The notes below the pieces were generated by a model. It was not told the origin of the DNA. It ran no database searches and saw only the letters and a list, made by a program, of their open reading frames with translations. From Acetobacter pomorum (GTDB taxonomy: Bacteria > Pseudomonadota > Alphaproteobacteria > Acetobacterales > Acetobacteraceae), in NCBI RefSeq assembly GCF_002738225.1, contig NZ_PEBQ01000083.1, forward strand, positions 1 through 62,454: a stretch of 62,454 nucleotides of DNA. Direction: 5' to 3'. Both the position numbers and the translations under genes were made by a program. This document shows, piece by piece, positions 51,902-61,338 of this stretch; positions within the stretch are counted from its first letter, which is position 1; every line of letters starts with the position of its first letter.

Positions 51902-52594
51902 TTAATGCCCGGAAGGCGTTATTGTATCCTGAGCATCTGCTGTATGGGTGCTGGTCATGGCCATATCGCCACCACCTCCCTGCATACCGCCTCCACCATT
52001 ACCACCACCACCGGCTTTGTCAGATCCGCCATCTTTTCCTTTTCCGCCAGATGCCTGCACACGCGTAGGACCTTGGGTGGGAATACTTAGATCAGAGGGA
52101 ATAGGTTCAAGATCCAGCGCCTGCCTTACAAAATTACGTAAGGAAACAACCAGATCATGCGTATGTACCCGCTGGCCTGCTACCAGCTCTCGCGCTGCAT
52201 GTTCTGCCAAACGCACGTGCTCCTCTGTGCCCAGAAGAATAATGTCTGATAAAGCTGCTTCCACTGCATCACGAATACGCCGAGCCCGGTCTGTTGCGTT
52301 GGCATCTTCCAATATGGCAGAGGTTGTTGCTGCATTTACATCCGTTATGGCACGCAAATCTCGCTTATGCCTGGGGTCCACGGCCAAATCTCCGGTAAAG
52401 GACCCGCCCAACGTGCGATAGGCGGCAATCAATGTGCGCAAACGTTCATTGATCTGGCGGTTCATGCGCTCACGCCGCTGCTGGATCAGCACCATCATCA
52501 AAAGCCTGATGCCAACACCAATCAAGGTAATAAGAGAGAGCCCGATCATGGTGAACAGAAAACTGTGCCATGAGCTGAAATCTAAAGTGTGCAA
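51902..52594 (-). CDS. Uncharacterised membrane-anchored protein with Gly-rich tail
   Basis: 230 residues from TTG 52594, which is supported by AGGAG six bases upstream and by lying 27 bp after the YeiH-type gene. A single N-terminal helix (FLFTMIGLSLITLIGVGIRLLMMVLIQ) is followed by a basic stretch and a helical, Ala/Arg-rich domain (about residues 50-170) and a low-complexity tail (about residues 180-215) with runs of Gly and a few Met. I recognise no family. The coding sequence of the domain has normal composition, so it is very likely real. It is probably co-transcribed with the YeiH-family transporter. Confidence 0.65.
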   Translation of the reverse strand: MHTLDFSSWHSFLFTMIGLSLITLIGVGIRLLMMVLIQQRRERMNRQINERLRTLIAAYRTLGGSFTGDLAVDPRHKRDLRAITDVNAATTSAILEDANATDRARRIRDAVEAALSDIILLGTEEHVRLAEHAARELVAGQRVHTHDLVVSLRNFVRQALDLEPIPSDLSIPTQGPTRVQASGGKGKDGGSDKAGGGGNGGGGMQGGGGDMAMTSTHTADAQDTITPSGH

Positions 52595-52621
52595 TATGGG
52601 CTCCTGATACAGACTGTTTTT

Positions 52622-53680
52622 CTAGAACATGATTTTAAGCAGTAACATACTTGTACAGACCAGCCCGATTAGAGAAAATCCTTCGGTCAGAAGCAGGGGA
52701 ACGCCTGCCCGAAAAACCGAACGTATGTCTATGCACAAGCCCAACGCAGCCATAGCCAGAATGGTTAAAAAATTGGCCGCAAGGCTTACAGGTTCAATCA
52801 TTGCTTGTGGCATAACGTTCATGGAACGTGCACTCATCATGATGATAAAACCAATGATATACCAAGGCACCATCTGCGGGACACGAGATGCGTGCTGAAC
52901 ATTCCCTCGGTTTAACCGGGCATAAAGCATGGAAAGAACAATACACACTGGCCCCAGCATCAGCACCCGCATCAGCTTTATCAGCATGCCAATATGCGGA
53001 GCCGTTGGGCCAAAAGCAGAAGCCGCTGCGCCCACCTGTGGCACGGCATACACCGTTAACCCCGCAAGCGCACCGCCCACATGGCTATCCAGAGATAGAA
53101 AAGGAGCTGCAAGGGATAATCCCACAACCAGTATCAAGCCACCCGCTGCTGTAAAGGCAATGGTTGCGCCAATATCTTCATCTTTGGCATGAATGGCAGG
53201 GGCTGCAGCCATAATGGCCGAATTACCACAAATGGAATTACCGCAAGCCACTAGCAGAGTTTGCGGCCTAGGCAGCCCCACCACATGCCCAATACAACTG
53301 GTAAATATCAGGCTGAATGTAACCAGCCCCATAACACCGACCAAAAGCCATGGTCCGCCGGAAAAAGCCGTATCTATACTAAAAGAGGCTCCAAGTAGCA
53401 CAATCCCGATATTCAAAAGCGTTTTGGAGCATGTTCTGATACCCGGCTGCCATAAATGGTCTGGTTTATGCACAGTGCGTGCAACCACACCGGCAATAAG
53501 CGCCAAATTAAGCTGTTCCAGCCATATTTTTCCGCACAGAAGCCCCTCAATCTGCTCGCATAAATAAGCAATGCCCGTAAGGGCCAGACACAACAGAACC
53601 CCCGGAAGATTATGGCCGATAACGCCAAATATACGTTGCCTGAATAATGGCTGCGCCTGAGAAGTGGTGAGCATGGTCAT
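52622..53680 (-). CDS. YeiH-family (UPF0324) putative sulfate exporter
   Basis: About 352 residues with around ten hydrophobic helices. Start is ATG 53680 (MTMLTTSQAQ) with AGGGAA directly upstream; the frame is open to 53722. Family landmarks: LNLALIAGVVARTVH, GIRTCSKTLLNIGIVLLGASFS, and LLVACGNSICGNSAIMAAAPAIHAKDEDIGATIAFTAAGG. Members are membrane transporters of uncertain substrate, named for proposed sulfate or sulfite/sulfonate export. It is divergent from a LysR regulator as E. coli yeiH is from yeiE, so regulation by that protein is likely. A 9-bp stem covers its ribosome binding site. Confidence 0.88.
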   Translation of the reverse strand: MTMLTTSQAQPLFRQRIFGVIGHNLPGVLLCLALTGIAYLCEQIEGLLCGKIWLEQLNLALIAGVVARTVHKPDHLWQPGIRTCSKTLLNIGIVLLGASFSIDTAFSGGPWLLVGVMGLVTFSLIFTSCIGHVVGLPRPQTLLVACGNSICGNSAIMAAAPAIHAKDEDIGATIAFTAAGGLILVVGLSLAAPFLSLDSHVGGALAGLTVYAVPQVGAAASAFGPTAPHIGMLIKLMRVLMLGPVCIVLSMLYARLNRGNVQHASRVPQMVPWYIIGFIIMMSARSMNVMPQAMIEPVSLAANFLTILAMAALGLCIDIRSVFRAGVPLLLTEGFSLIGLVCTSMLLLKIMF

Positions 53681-53710
53681 TTCCCTTTCCGTGCAAAAGG
53701 TAAGGGAAAT
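53679..53710 (-). promoter_or_regulatory. Hairpin enclosing the ribosome binding site of the YeiH-family gene
   Basis: ATTTCCCTT (53679-53687 on the + strand) and AAGGGAAAT (53702-53710) are perfect inverted repeats with a 14-base loop. In the minus-strand message the 3' arm contains the Shine-Dalgarno AGGGAA and the first two bases of the start codon, so folding would hide the translation start. Confidence 0.5.
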
Positions 53711-53785
53711 CCGTTTCATCACTCCAACGCATTATTCTGGTTATTCCAATCGGAAATTATGATTGATTGTGGTATAAAATCAGGT

Positions 53786-54673
53786 ATGACACTGGAACAA
53801 CTTCGCCTTTTTATTGCAGTGGCCGAACGTGAACACGTTACCGCAGCCAGCAAAGCCCTGCATGTTACACAATCTGCCGTATCGGCCGCTATTGCGGCGC
53901 TGGAAGAACAGCATGGGGTCAAGTTGTTTCATCGTATAGGGCGCGGCATTTGTCTCACAGAAGCAGGGCGCCTGTTTTTACCCGAAGCCCGCGCTGTTCT
54001 GGCCCAGGCAGAAGCCGCAGAAAACATGCTGGAAGCGTTTAATGGGCTTAAACAGGGTACCCTACGTGTTGTGGCCAGCCAAACCATTGCAGCCTATTGG
54101 CTTCCGGCTCTTTTGGTACAGTTCCGTCAACAATATCCGCAAATCGCTATGGATATTGTCATCAGCAACACCGAGGAAGCAGCAACCCGCGTTAAGAATG
54201 GTGAAGTTGATTTGGGTATTGTTGAAGGGCAGGTAGATGATCCTGCCTTGGCACAATGGCCCGTTGCAACAGATACCCTCAGCATTGTGCAAGCCGATGC
54301 GTGTGTGCCAGATACCATAGATGCCGCATGGCTACGAAATGCCAAATGGGTGATGCGTGAGCCTGGCTCTGGCACCCGCGCTACATTGGAACACGCTTTG
54401 CGCCAGCACGGCATAGACCCAACCGGACTGGATGTAACACTTGTGCTCCCCTCCAACGAGAGTGTGCGCTCAGCCATTGAGGCCGGGGCAGGCATTGGCG
54501 CTCTTTCTGCACTGGTGGTGGCACCAGCCGTGCAGGCAGGCACATTACATGCTGTACCTCAGGCATTGGGAACACGCTTCTTTTACGGTTTGCGGCATAA
54601 GGAGCGTTATCGCAGCCCAGCAGCAGAAGCACTCCTGAAATTGATTGTCCAATCCAGCAAGCAGCATGGCTAA
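53786..54673 (+). CDS. LysR-family transcriptional regulator (YeiE/CysB-like context)
   Basis: About 295 residues from ATG 53786 (MTLEQLRLFIAVAEREHVTAASKALHVTQSAVSAAIAALEEQHGVKLFHRIGR), a standard LysR winged helix; the rest is the two-lobed substrate-binding domain with GTLRVVASQTIAAYWLP and WVMREPGSGTRATLEHAL. The latter block is typical of the CysB/YeiE branch. The divergent arrangement with a YeiH-family transporter suggests it activates that gene in response to a sulfur compound. The intergenic region has a TTATTCC-AATC-GGAAATTA near-palindrome around 53739-53757 as a candidate site. It is convergent with the exporter operon. Confidence 0.92.
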   Translation: MTLEQLRLFIAVAEREHVTAASKALHVTQSAVSAAIAALEEQHGVKLFHRIGRGICLTEAGRLFLPEARAVLAQAEAAENMLEAFNGLKQGTLRVVASQTIAAYWLPALLVQFRQQYPQIAMDIVISNTEEAATRVKNGEVDLGIVEGQVDDPALAQWPVATDTLSIVQADACVPDTIDAAWLRNAKWVMREPGSGTRATLEHALRQHGIDPTGLDVTLVLPSNESVRSAIEAGAGIGALSALVVAPAVQAGTLHAVPQALGTRFFYGLRHKERYRSPAAEALLKLIVQSSKQHG

Positions 54674-54696
54674 AAACGATGTAACAAGTGGGCGGC

Positions 54697-56148
54697 TTAT
54701 CGTTTTGTTGTGTGCGTATCCCATCCACCGCCCAGCGCCCGCGCAAGGCGCACCGTGGCCAAAGCCTGCCGCGTTTGCGCACTTGCCAGTTCATCTTGGG
54801 CAGAAATCTTTTTCATTCGGGTTGTTAGAATATCCTGCATAGTAAACTGCCCACCTTCATAAAGGCCTTGCGCCTGTGATGTGGCAAGAGAAAGGGATGA
54901 GACTTCCCCTGTCAGGCTGGCAATATTTTGGTCTGCGCTGGAGCGGCTTTCATAGGCATCTTCCACTTCTGCCAAAGCAGTCAGCACGGTTTGATCATAA
55001 GATGCCACAGCCTGCTTAAGTTGAGAGTCTGCTGCACGTATCTTGGCCTGTATGCGCCCGGCGGTGAAAATAGGCAGATAGGCATTAACAGCCATCAAGC
55101 CGCCAGAGCCGGATACACCGGGAATACCATCAAACCGCAAACGGCCGTCCCCTCCAAAAAATTCTAAACCAAACCGTGGCAGAAGGTCTGTTTTGGTGCT
55201 TATCAGCCTTTCAAGATTAGCCTGCACAATGTTTTTTTGCAGCATAACATCTGGCCGGCGGTCCAATACTGTAGAAGGAAGTTCCGTGGCTGGTGGAGCA
55301 GGCACTTGGTATTGCGCCGGGGCTGTCAGGTCCGGTGCCTGTTCAGGCGGCAAACCGGATAAAATAGCCAACCGATGGCGGCATGCATCCAATGCTGCCA
55401 CCAGTAATGGGCGTTGTGCCTGCACCTGATTGATCTGGGCCGTTATGGTTTCCAGATCAGCACGCGTTGTCTGCCCAGCATCAAACCGCGCTGTGGCATA
55501 ACGGAGCAACTCCTGCAATGTACGGGCTGATTGATCCAGCAGTGCAATGCGTTGTTGCAACCCGCGCGCCGTAAGGTAATTGGCAGCCACATCTGCGGCA
55601 ATGGCCATATGCGTGCCATGCAGCACATCTGCGGCGGCCAATGCCATATGTTGTGCCGCGCGTTTGCGGGCACGGTTACGGCCCCAGATATCTGGCTCCC
55701 ACGCCATGGTTATGCCTGCCAGATGCCCATCTGTTGCCGGGTCCTGAATATCTGGATCTGCCATTTTCATTAAAGGTGGCACAGGGTGGCGCCAGTCCAC
55801 CCCACCACCCATCATGCCGCCTGTAGCCCCTATTGTGGGGTACAGAGCAGATTTGGCCATTTGTGTATAGGCGCGGGCCTCCTGCACACGTTCCTGCGCC
55901 ATGCGTATTTCCGGATTGGCAGCCAGTGCATTCTGCACAAGCTGATCCAGTAATGGATCCTGCCATGCCGTCCACCAGTTTGTCAGATCAGTGGGTTGCG
56001 CGTTTTGCGTTACGGCACTGAACTGCGCGGGAACATTCACCTGTGAAGGTGGCACCTTTGTATGGAAAGGAGAACATGCCACCAAACCTGTGCAAAGAAG
56101 CGTGCTGAACAGCAGACGGGCAGAAGGCGCGGAAAGAGACATCAGCAT
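54697..56148 (-). CDS. NodT-family outer-membrane efflux lipoprotein
   Basis: 483 residues. The signal ends in the lipobox LVAC (Cys25). Outer-membrane efflux domain repeats include WWTAWQDPLLDQLVQNALAANPEIRMAQERVQEAR, MAWEPDIWGRNRARKRAAQ, and VLDRRPDVMLQKNIVQANLERLIS. It would provide the outer-membrane channel for the ABC exporter encoded upstream; the start abuts the permease stop codon. ATG 56142 is an alternative start. Confidence 0.92.
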   Translation of the reverse strand: MLMSLSAPSARLLFSTLLCTGLVACSPFHTKVPPSQVNVPAQFSAVTQNAQPTDLTNWWTAWQDPLLDQLVQNALAANPEIRMAQERVQEARAYTQMAKSALYPTIGATGGMMGGGVDWRHPVPPLMKMADPDIQDPATDGHLAGITMAWEPDIWGRNRARKRAAQHMALAAADVLHGTHMAIAADVAANYLTARGLQQRIALLDQSARTLQELLRYATARFDAGQTTRADLETITAQINQVQAQRPLLVAALDACRHRLAILSGLPPEQAPDLTAPAQYQVPAPPATELPSTVLDRRPDVMLQKNIVQANLERLISTKTDLLPRFGLEFFGGDGRLRFDGIPGVSGSGGLMAVNAYLPIFTAGRIQAKIRAADSQLKQAVASYDQTVLTALAEVEDAYESRSSADQNIASLTGEVSSLSLATSQAQGLYEGGQFTMQDILTTRMKKISAQDELASAQTRQALATVRLARALGGGWDTHTTKR

Positions 56149-57276
56149 TCAATCCTGACGGGCCAGCATGGAGCGAAAACGCAACAGCGCCATGGCAAGA
56201 AAAAGAGTGGACGACAACACAATGGCCAACAGCGAAGGCCAGATGCTTTCCAGCCCGGCACCACGATATAAAATGGATTGTGAAATTTTGACGAATTGCG
56301 TTGTGGGGAAAAACCGCACCAGAGACTGCACAGCCTCTGGCATGCTTTCCACCGGGGTTGCTGCGCCAGAAAGCAGATAAGCCACGGCATAAACGGGCAC
56401 TACCAAAAGCCCGAACTGCGGCATGGTTGGCGCAATGGTTGCCAGCATCATCCCCAGAGATGTTACAGAAAACAGGTAAAGAATAAGGCAGGCGGCAAAC
56501 AGCAGGGGAGAACCGGCAATAGGCACAGCCAGCCCAATATGCACAACAATCCAAAGAGAAAGGAGGCTGGCTACAAAAATAACCGCGCCATTTGCCAGAA
56601 TTTTTCCAATGGCAATCTGGCTGGCAGAAACAGGCAGAACAAGCAGATGCTCAATTGTGCCGTGTTCACGCTCACGAATAACCGCAGCGCCTACCAGCAC
56701 AATGGATAAAATGGTTGCGTTGGTGACAACCTGCATAACAGACGTAAACCACGCAGATTCACTATTCGGATTAAAACGGATACGGCTTTCAGGATGAAAC
56801 GGCATCAGTTTGTTAATATCGGGTGAATGAAGCTGTGCCTCTACTTCACCCAGAAAAATCTGCTGGAGATAAACGCTGCCCAAGCCGGCCTGTGTCATGG
56901 CTGTGGCGTCAATCAGTTCCTGTATCTGCGGGGTGCGGCCAGCCAGCACATCAGCTTCAAAACGGGGGGGAATATCAATAACAAAGTTATAGGCGCCGTT
57001 ATCCATACCTATACTGGCATCATTACGATTGGTCAGGAAAGGCGGCTTGAAGTAAGGCGGCAGCACTACTGAACGCAACTGGCGTGAAAGGGCAGAATGG
57101 TCTTCATCAATAAACGCAACGGTTGCATTTGCAACATCTACACGCACCCCATGTGCTACAAGAACAATAGCTGCGGAAAACGCAAAAACAATCAGCCCCA
57201 TCAGCACAAAATCGCGCATCAGGCTATGGAATTCCTTGCGGCACAACAGGCCGACATTCATAAGCCAGCGCAGCAT
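56149..57276 (-). CDS. ABC-2 type permease (YhhJ-like)
   Basis: 375 residues from ATG 57276 (MLRWLMNVGLLCRKEFHSLMRDF), where ATG overlaps the stop of the preceding gene (TAATG); the frame is open further upstream but lies in that gene. One N-terminal helix, a large periplasmic domain (about residues 45-170) and five C-terminal helices with REREHGTIEHLLVLPVSASQIAIGKI fit an ABC-2 permease of the E. coli YhhJ type. It pairs with the permease half of the preceding fusion protein to form the exporter pore. Substrate unknown. Confidence 0.9.
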   Translation of the reverse strand: MLRWLMNVGLLCRKEFHSLMRDFVLMGLIVFAFSAAIVLVAHGVRVDVANATVAFIDEDHSALSRQLRSVVLPPYFKPPFLTNRNDASIGMDNGAYNFVIDIPPRFEADVLAGRTPQIQELIDATAMTQAGLGSVYLQQIFLGEVEAQLHSPDINKLMPFHPESRIRFNPNSESAWFTSVMQVVTNATILSIVLVGAAVIREREHGTIEHLLVLPVSASQIAIGKILANGAVIFVASLLSLWIVVHIGLAVPIAGSPLLFAACLILYLFSVTSLGMMLATIAPTMPQFGLLVVPVYAVAYLLSGAATPVESMPEAVQSLVRFFPTTQFVKISQSILYRGAGLESIWPSLLAIVLSSTLFLAMALLRFRSMLARQD

Positions 57277-60008
57277 TAGGTATCCTGCTTTTTCAGAAAA
57301 AGGCGGGCGCCCACCATGTAAAGAGCCGCAAACCCACCCAGTGCCAGATACATGGAAAGAAAGGATTTGATACCCAATCCCTTTGTAAAACTGCCAAGGC
57401 TGATAAGCTGGAACCAAGAAGCCGGAAAAGATTTTCCCAGATAATAGGTAAAGCCTGTAAGCGTTGAAACCGGATACAGCAGCCCGGAAAAATTGGCAGA
57501 CATAATCAGGCAGATAATCGCCGTACCAAAAATGGCTGCCACCTGAGAACTCACAAAAGTTGAGATCAACAGCCCCAAGCCCGTGCTGGCCAGAATATAC
57601 AACACGGCCCCAATACTCAGCCCAATAAAGGAGCCCTTAAGAGGTACACCCAGAACAGTTACAGAAAGCGCAACCAACACCAGATAGGCCATAAGTGCCA
57701 GTGCCACGTAGGGTAACTGCTTACCCACCAGATACTGCCCAGAACTGGCAGGGGAGGCATAGAGGTTCATAATGGAACCAATTTCCTTTTCCCGCACAAC
57801 ACCAAGTGCTGTGAGCATGGTGGGGACAAGAATAAGCGCCAGCATAATGGTGCCGGGTGTCATGGCATAAATGCTGCGGAATTCCTGATTATAAACAAAG
57901 CGTGGCACAATACTTACAGGTATCAGGCCTGATGTTACGGATGCCGGCAATGTTTTTTGCATATTTGCCATATAGGTTAACAGCACGGCATCTGTATAAG
58001 AACGCACATTGGCACTTAAAAAGGGCATGGCGCCATCAATAACCACACCAATGGCTGGGTTACGGCCCGCAGCAACATCTCTCCCAAAACCGGGGGGAAT
58101 ATCCAACCCCATTGCAGCCTGCCCATGACGTATGCGCGTTTCCAGTGTTTCGCGGTTTGGTGAGAACGCTGTTTCCTGAAAATAGCGCGATCCACGAAAC
58201 TGCTGCACAAGTTCCCGGCTGGCATGGGTCTGGTCGTAATCCACCACAGTGTAGCGAATGGTATTGATATCAAACGAGATACTGTAAGCTGAAATCAACA
58301 GCAGAATTGTTGGGCCCAGAATGGCAAACATCAACCGCAGGCGATCACGCATCAGTTCCACAGCTTCACGCCGCGCAAAAGCCCAGCAACGTGAAAACCA
58401 GCGGATGTAAGGTGGGATTGTTCGCAATGCCCCAGTTGCTGGAGTGGGCTGTTGAGGCTTGGCGACAGCAATTGAATTTCCCGCTTTTTCCAGGCAGGAA
58501 ATAAATGCGTCCTCCAAAGTGGAAGCACCTTCTTCGTGCGTAATCTCCGCTGGGGTGCCCATGGCCAGCACTTTGCCCTTGTCCATAAGGGAAATGCGGT
58601 CACACCGCGCGGCTTCATTCATGAAATGTGTAGAAACAAAAATGGTCACACGCTTCTGGCGTGAAAGCGCTACAAGATGCTTCCAGAACATATCGCGTGC
58701 TGCCGGATCCACACCAGAAGTTGGCTCGTCCAGAATAAGGATATCCGGGTTGTTAATACACGCAGCCGCCAGTTGCAGCCGTTGCCGAAACCCCAAAGGC
58801 AACCCGGTTGGACGGCTATCTGCTTCTTCCGCCAGTTGAAAGCTTTTTAGCATGCTTTCAACCCGCAATTTTGCCTCAGCTGATGGAATTTGAAAAAGCT
58901 CTGCCTGTAACATTAGATTCTGGCGTACAGTCAGTTCTTCATACAAAGAAAAACCCTGAGACATATAGCCAATACGCATACGCGTTTTCATGTCTCCGGG
59001 CGTTATCGGATGTCCAAACAGGGTTGCCGTGCCACTGGTAATATCCAGCAGCCCTGTCAGCATTTTCATGGTGGTGGATTTACCGCAGCCATTGGAGCCC
59101 AGAAACCCAAAAATTTCACCACGACGGATACGAAAACTCACATGATCAACCGCCGTGAAAGAACCAAATTTACGTGTCAAGTTTTCGGCGTCAATAACAG
59201 GCGGGCTACCATCATCCTGATAAGGTGGAATTGTAAAGTCAGAAATCTCTTTCTGATCTGCGGCAGGCAAAAGAGAAACGTAAGCAGCTTCCACCGTTGT
59301 GGTATGAGTCTGCTTTTTAACATCCGCCGTAGGGCCAGAGGCCAGAATACGCCCTCCATTCATGGCCACCAACCATGAAAACCGCTCAGCCTCATCCATA
59401 TAGGCCGTAGAGACAATAACAGTCATGGACGGGCGTTCAGCCCGCATTTGCTCTACCAGCGCCCAGAACTGACGGCGAGAGAGTGGGTCCACCCCCGTTG
59501 TGGGTTCATCCAGAATAAGCAGGTCTGGCTCATGCACCAGAGAACAGCACAGGCTGACCTTTTGCTTCATTCCGCCAGAAAGATGGCCTGCTGGTCTATC
59601 AGGAAAAGGCGCAAGGCCCGTTGCATCCAGCAAGTGGGTAATACGATTTGCACGGGCCGTGGCATCCAGTGCAAACAGACGACCAAAAAAATCAATATTT
59701 TCACGCACGGAAAGGGTAGGGTAGAGGTTCTTCCCTAATCCCTGCGGCATAAAGGCCAAGCGGGAAAGAAAAGCCTCACGCGCAGTTCTATTGCTAATAT
59801 CCACACCAAGCGTATGAATTGTGCCACGCTGCAGGTGCCGTACACCCGCAATAAGCCCTAGCAGTGTTGATTTACCAACACCATCCGGCCCAATAAAAGC
59901 AATAGTTTGCCCCGCAGGAAGGGTGAGAGAAATATCGTGCAGAACATCATGCCCGTTATAGGCATGGCTTACGCCCTCAACGCAGATTTCAGAAGGAGAT
60001 GCCGCCAT
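57276..60008 (-). CDS. RbbA/YhiH-like ABC exporter: two ATPases fused to an ABC-2 permease
   Basis: 910 residues from ATG 60008, close to E. coli RbbA (911). Two ATPase domains: Walker A FIGPDGVGKSTLLG (about 35-48) with signature LSGGMKQKVSLC, and GFLGSNGCGKSTTMK (about 300-315) with LGFRQRLQLAAACINNPDILILDEPTSGVDP. A C-terminal ABC-2 permease with an N-terminal helix, periplasmic domain and five helices follows (about residues 540-905), containing REKEIGSIMNLYASPASSGQYLVGKQ. The HlyD-permease-OMF context supports an efflux pump. RbbA has also been described as ribosome-associated in E. coli. The start overlaps the HlyD gene stop (TAATG), so the frame open to 60044 is not used. Confidence 0.92.
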   Translation of the reverse strand: MAASPSEICVEGVSHAYNGHDVLHDISLTLPAGQTIAFIGPDGVGKSTLLGLIAGVRHLQRGTIHTLGVDISNRTAREAFLSRLAFMPQGLGKNLYPTLSVRENIDFFGRLFALDATARANRITHLLDATGLAPFPDRPAGHLSGGMKQKVSLCCSLVHEPDLLILDEPTTGVDPLSRRQFWALVEQMRAERPSMTVIVSTAYMDEAERFSWLVAMNGGRILASGPTADVKKQTHTTTVEAAYVSLLPAADQKEISDFTIPPYQDDGSPPVIDAENLTRKFGSFTAVDHVSFRIRRGEIFGFLGSNGCGKSTTMKMLTGLLDITSGTATLFGHPITPGDMKTRMRIGYMSQGFSLYEELTVRQNLMLQAELFQIPSAEAKLRVESMLKSFQLAEEADSRPTGLPLGFRQRLQLAAACINNPDILILDEPTSGVDPAARDMFWKHLVALSRQKRVTIFVSTHFMNEAARCDRISLMDKGKVLAMGTPAEITHEEGASTLEDAFISCLEKAGNSIAVAKPQQPTPATGALRTIPPYIRWFSRCWAFARREAVELMRDRLRLMFAILGPTILLLISAYSISFDINTIRYTVVDYDQTHASRELVQQFRGSRYFQETAFSPNRETLETRIRHGQAAMGLDIPPGFGRDVAAGRNPAIGVVIDGAMPFLSANVRSYTDAVLLTYMANMQKTLPASVTSGLIPVSIVPRFVYNQEFRSIYAMTPGTIMLALILVPTMLTALGVVREKEIGSIMNLYASPASSGQYLVGKQLPYVALALMAYLVLVALSVTVLGVPLKGSFIGLSIGAVLYILASTGLGLLISTFVSSQVAAIFGTAIICLIMSANFSGLLYPVSTLTGFTYYLGKSFPASWFQLISLGSFTKGLGIKSFLSMYLALGGFAALYMVGARLFLKKQDT

Positions 60009-60991
60009 TATCTGGCATCGCCGGGCAGTGCAGCTTGGGGCCATGAGGCATCTGGCCGTTGCTTGATATATCCTTCCCCCGTCATTCCGGCTTTCAACAA
60101 CGGGCCAAGCCGCTTTTGTTCATCCGGGGTCACACGCAATTTTACACGATAGACAAGTTGTTCCCGCTCTGTGGCGGTTTCCACATATTTGGGCGTAAAC
60201 TGAGCTTGGCTATCAATAAAGGATACAGTGGCAGAAACAGGTGCATCCAACCCATCAAACCGGATACGCGCTTCATCACCTATTTTAAGATTACTGATAG
60301 AGGCAATAGGGAAGAACAGCGTCATATATGGATCAACCGGATCCAGCATAGAATACACGCGCCCACCCGGGGGCAGAACACTTCCTGTTTCAATAACACG
60401 GTATTCAATACGCCCCGCAACAGGGGCCCGGATGGTCATATCGTCCAGCACAGTCTGAACCTGATTAACCTGCGCAGCAGCACCTTCCTTGGCATGAAGG
60501 GCCTCCTGCACTGCTTGAGAAGCCGCATTAACCGCGGCTTGGGCTGTTTCAACCTGCGTGCGCCGCTGCGTAACCTCCATATCGGAAACAAGGTTTTGTT
60601 GCCGCATTTTTTGTGCATGGCGTAGTTCATCACGCGCAAGTTGCAGAGCTGCCTGCCGTGCCACAAGCTCGGCCGATGCTCGCCCCGCTGCGCTAGCTGC
60701 ACGGCTTTGTTGAGCGCTTGCCTGATCATATTGCGCCTGCACGGTAGCTTTATCTTCCTGCGCCAAAACTTGACCAGAAATTACATCATCACCTTCCTGC
60801 GCAAGTAATTGCGTAATGCGGCCAGGATATTTGACGGCCACATCTATGCGTGTGAATTCCAGACGCCCATTTCCATACACAATACCATCAGGAACGCTTT
60901 GTGCCACTTGGTGTTCATGCCACGCAAAAGCCCCTCCTGCGATCACCAGAAAGGAAGCTGCAACAACTATAATTTTGACAGGAACTTTCAC
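60008..60991 (-). CDS. HlyD-family periplasmic adaptor (YhiI-like)
   Basis: 327 residues. An N-terminal anchor helix (IIVVAASFLVIAGGAFAW) is followed by a biotinyl-lipoyl-like domain split by an extended coiled-coil (AQYDQASAQQSRAASAAGRASAELVARQAAL..., about residues 85-185), the second lipoyl half (MTIRAPVAGRIEYRVIETGSVLPPGG) and a beta-barrel. It connects the ABC exporter to the NodT channel. First gene of a four-gene operon with start-stop overlaps throughout. Confidence 0.93.
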   Translation of the reverse strand: MKVPVKIIVVAASFLVIAGGAFAWHEHQVAQSVPDGIVYGNGRLEFTRIDVAVKYPGRITQLLAQEGDDVISGQVLAQEDKATVQAQYDQASAQQSRAASAAGRASAELVARQAALQLARDELRHAQKMRQQNLVSDMEVTQRRTQVETAQAAVNAASQAVQEALHAKEGAAAQVNQVQTVLDDMTIRAPVAGRIEYRVIETGSVLPPGGRVYSMLDPVDPYMTLFFPIASISNLKIGDEARIRFDGLDAPVSATVSFIDSQAQFTPKYVETATEREQLVYRVKLRVTPDEQKRLGPLLKAGMTGEGYIKQRPDASWPQAALPGDAR

Positions 60992-61338
60992 AATAAACCT
61001 TGATCAGAAAAAGCGGATCACAATGAAATATGCTCGTGGCAATAGATTTAATTATGACACATCAGTCAAGTTATTATTTCCTTCAACATAGATATTTTTG
61101 CAAAAGATTTATGAAATGATGCGGCACGCATGATTAAAGGTTTAAATCAATGGAAAGCATGCCTCAATGACCTTGATCAAACCATGATGCAAAGACGGTA
61201 GATTTATGTTTAAATAAATTGGAACTTTATTATTGAAGTATTTATAATTTTTACATAAATATTTATTATCGCAATAGCCTATATTATGTTATATTCACCC
61301 GATTTGGTATTACCTACTTGGCAATGGAAGATACACTT
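60992..61338. other. AT-rich divergent intergenic region
   Basis: 347 bp between the exporter operon and the SelW-like gene, so it holds two divergent promoters. A TTGAAG-N17-TAAATA pair around 61233-61261 is a possible promoter for the SelW-like gene. I see no gene, RNA or strong repeat. Confidence 0.35.

Noticed and set aside
60059..60625. 188-residue open frame opposite the HlyD-type adaptor
   Set aside because: Antisense to a clearly recognisable adaptor gene; no domain seen.
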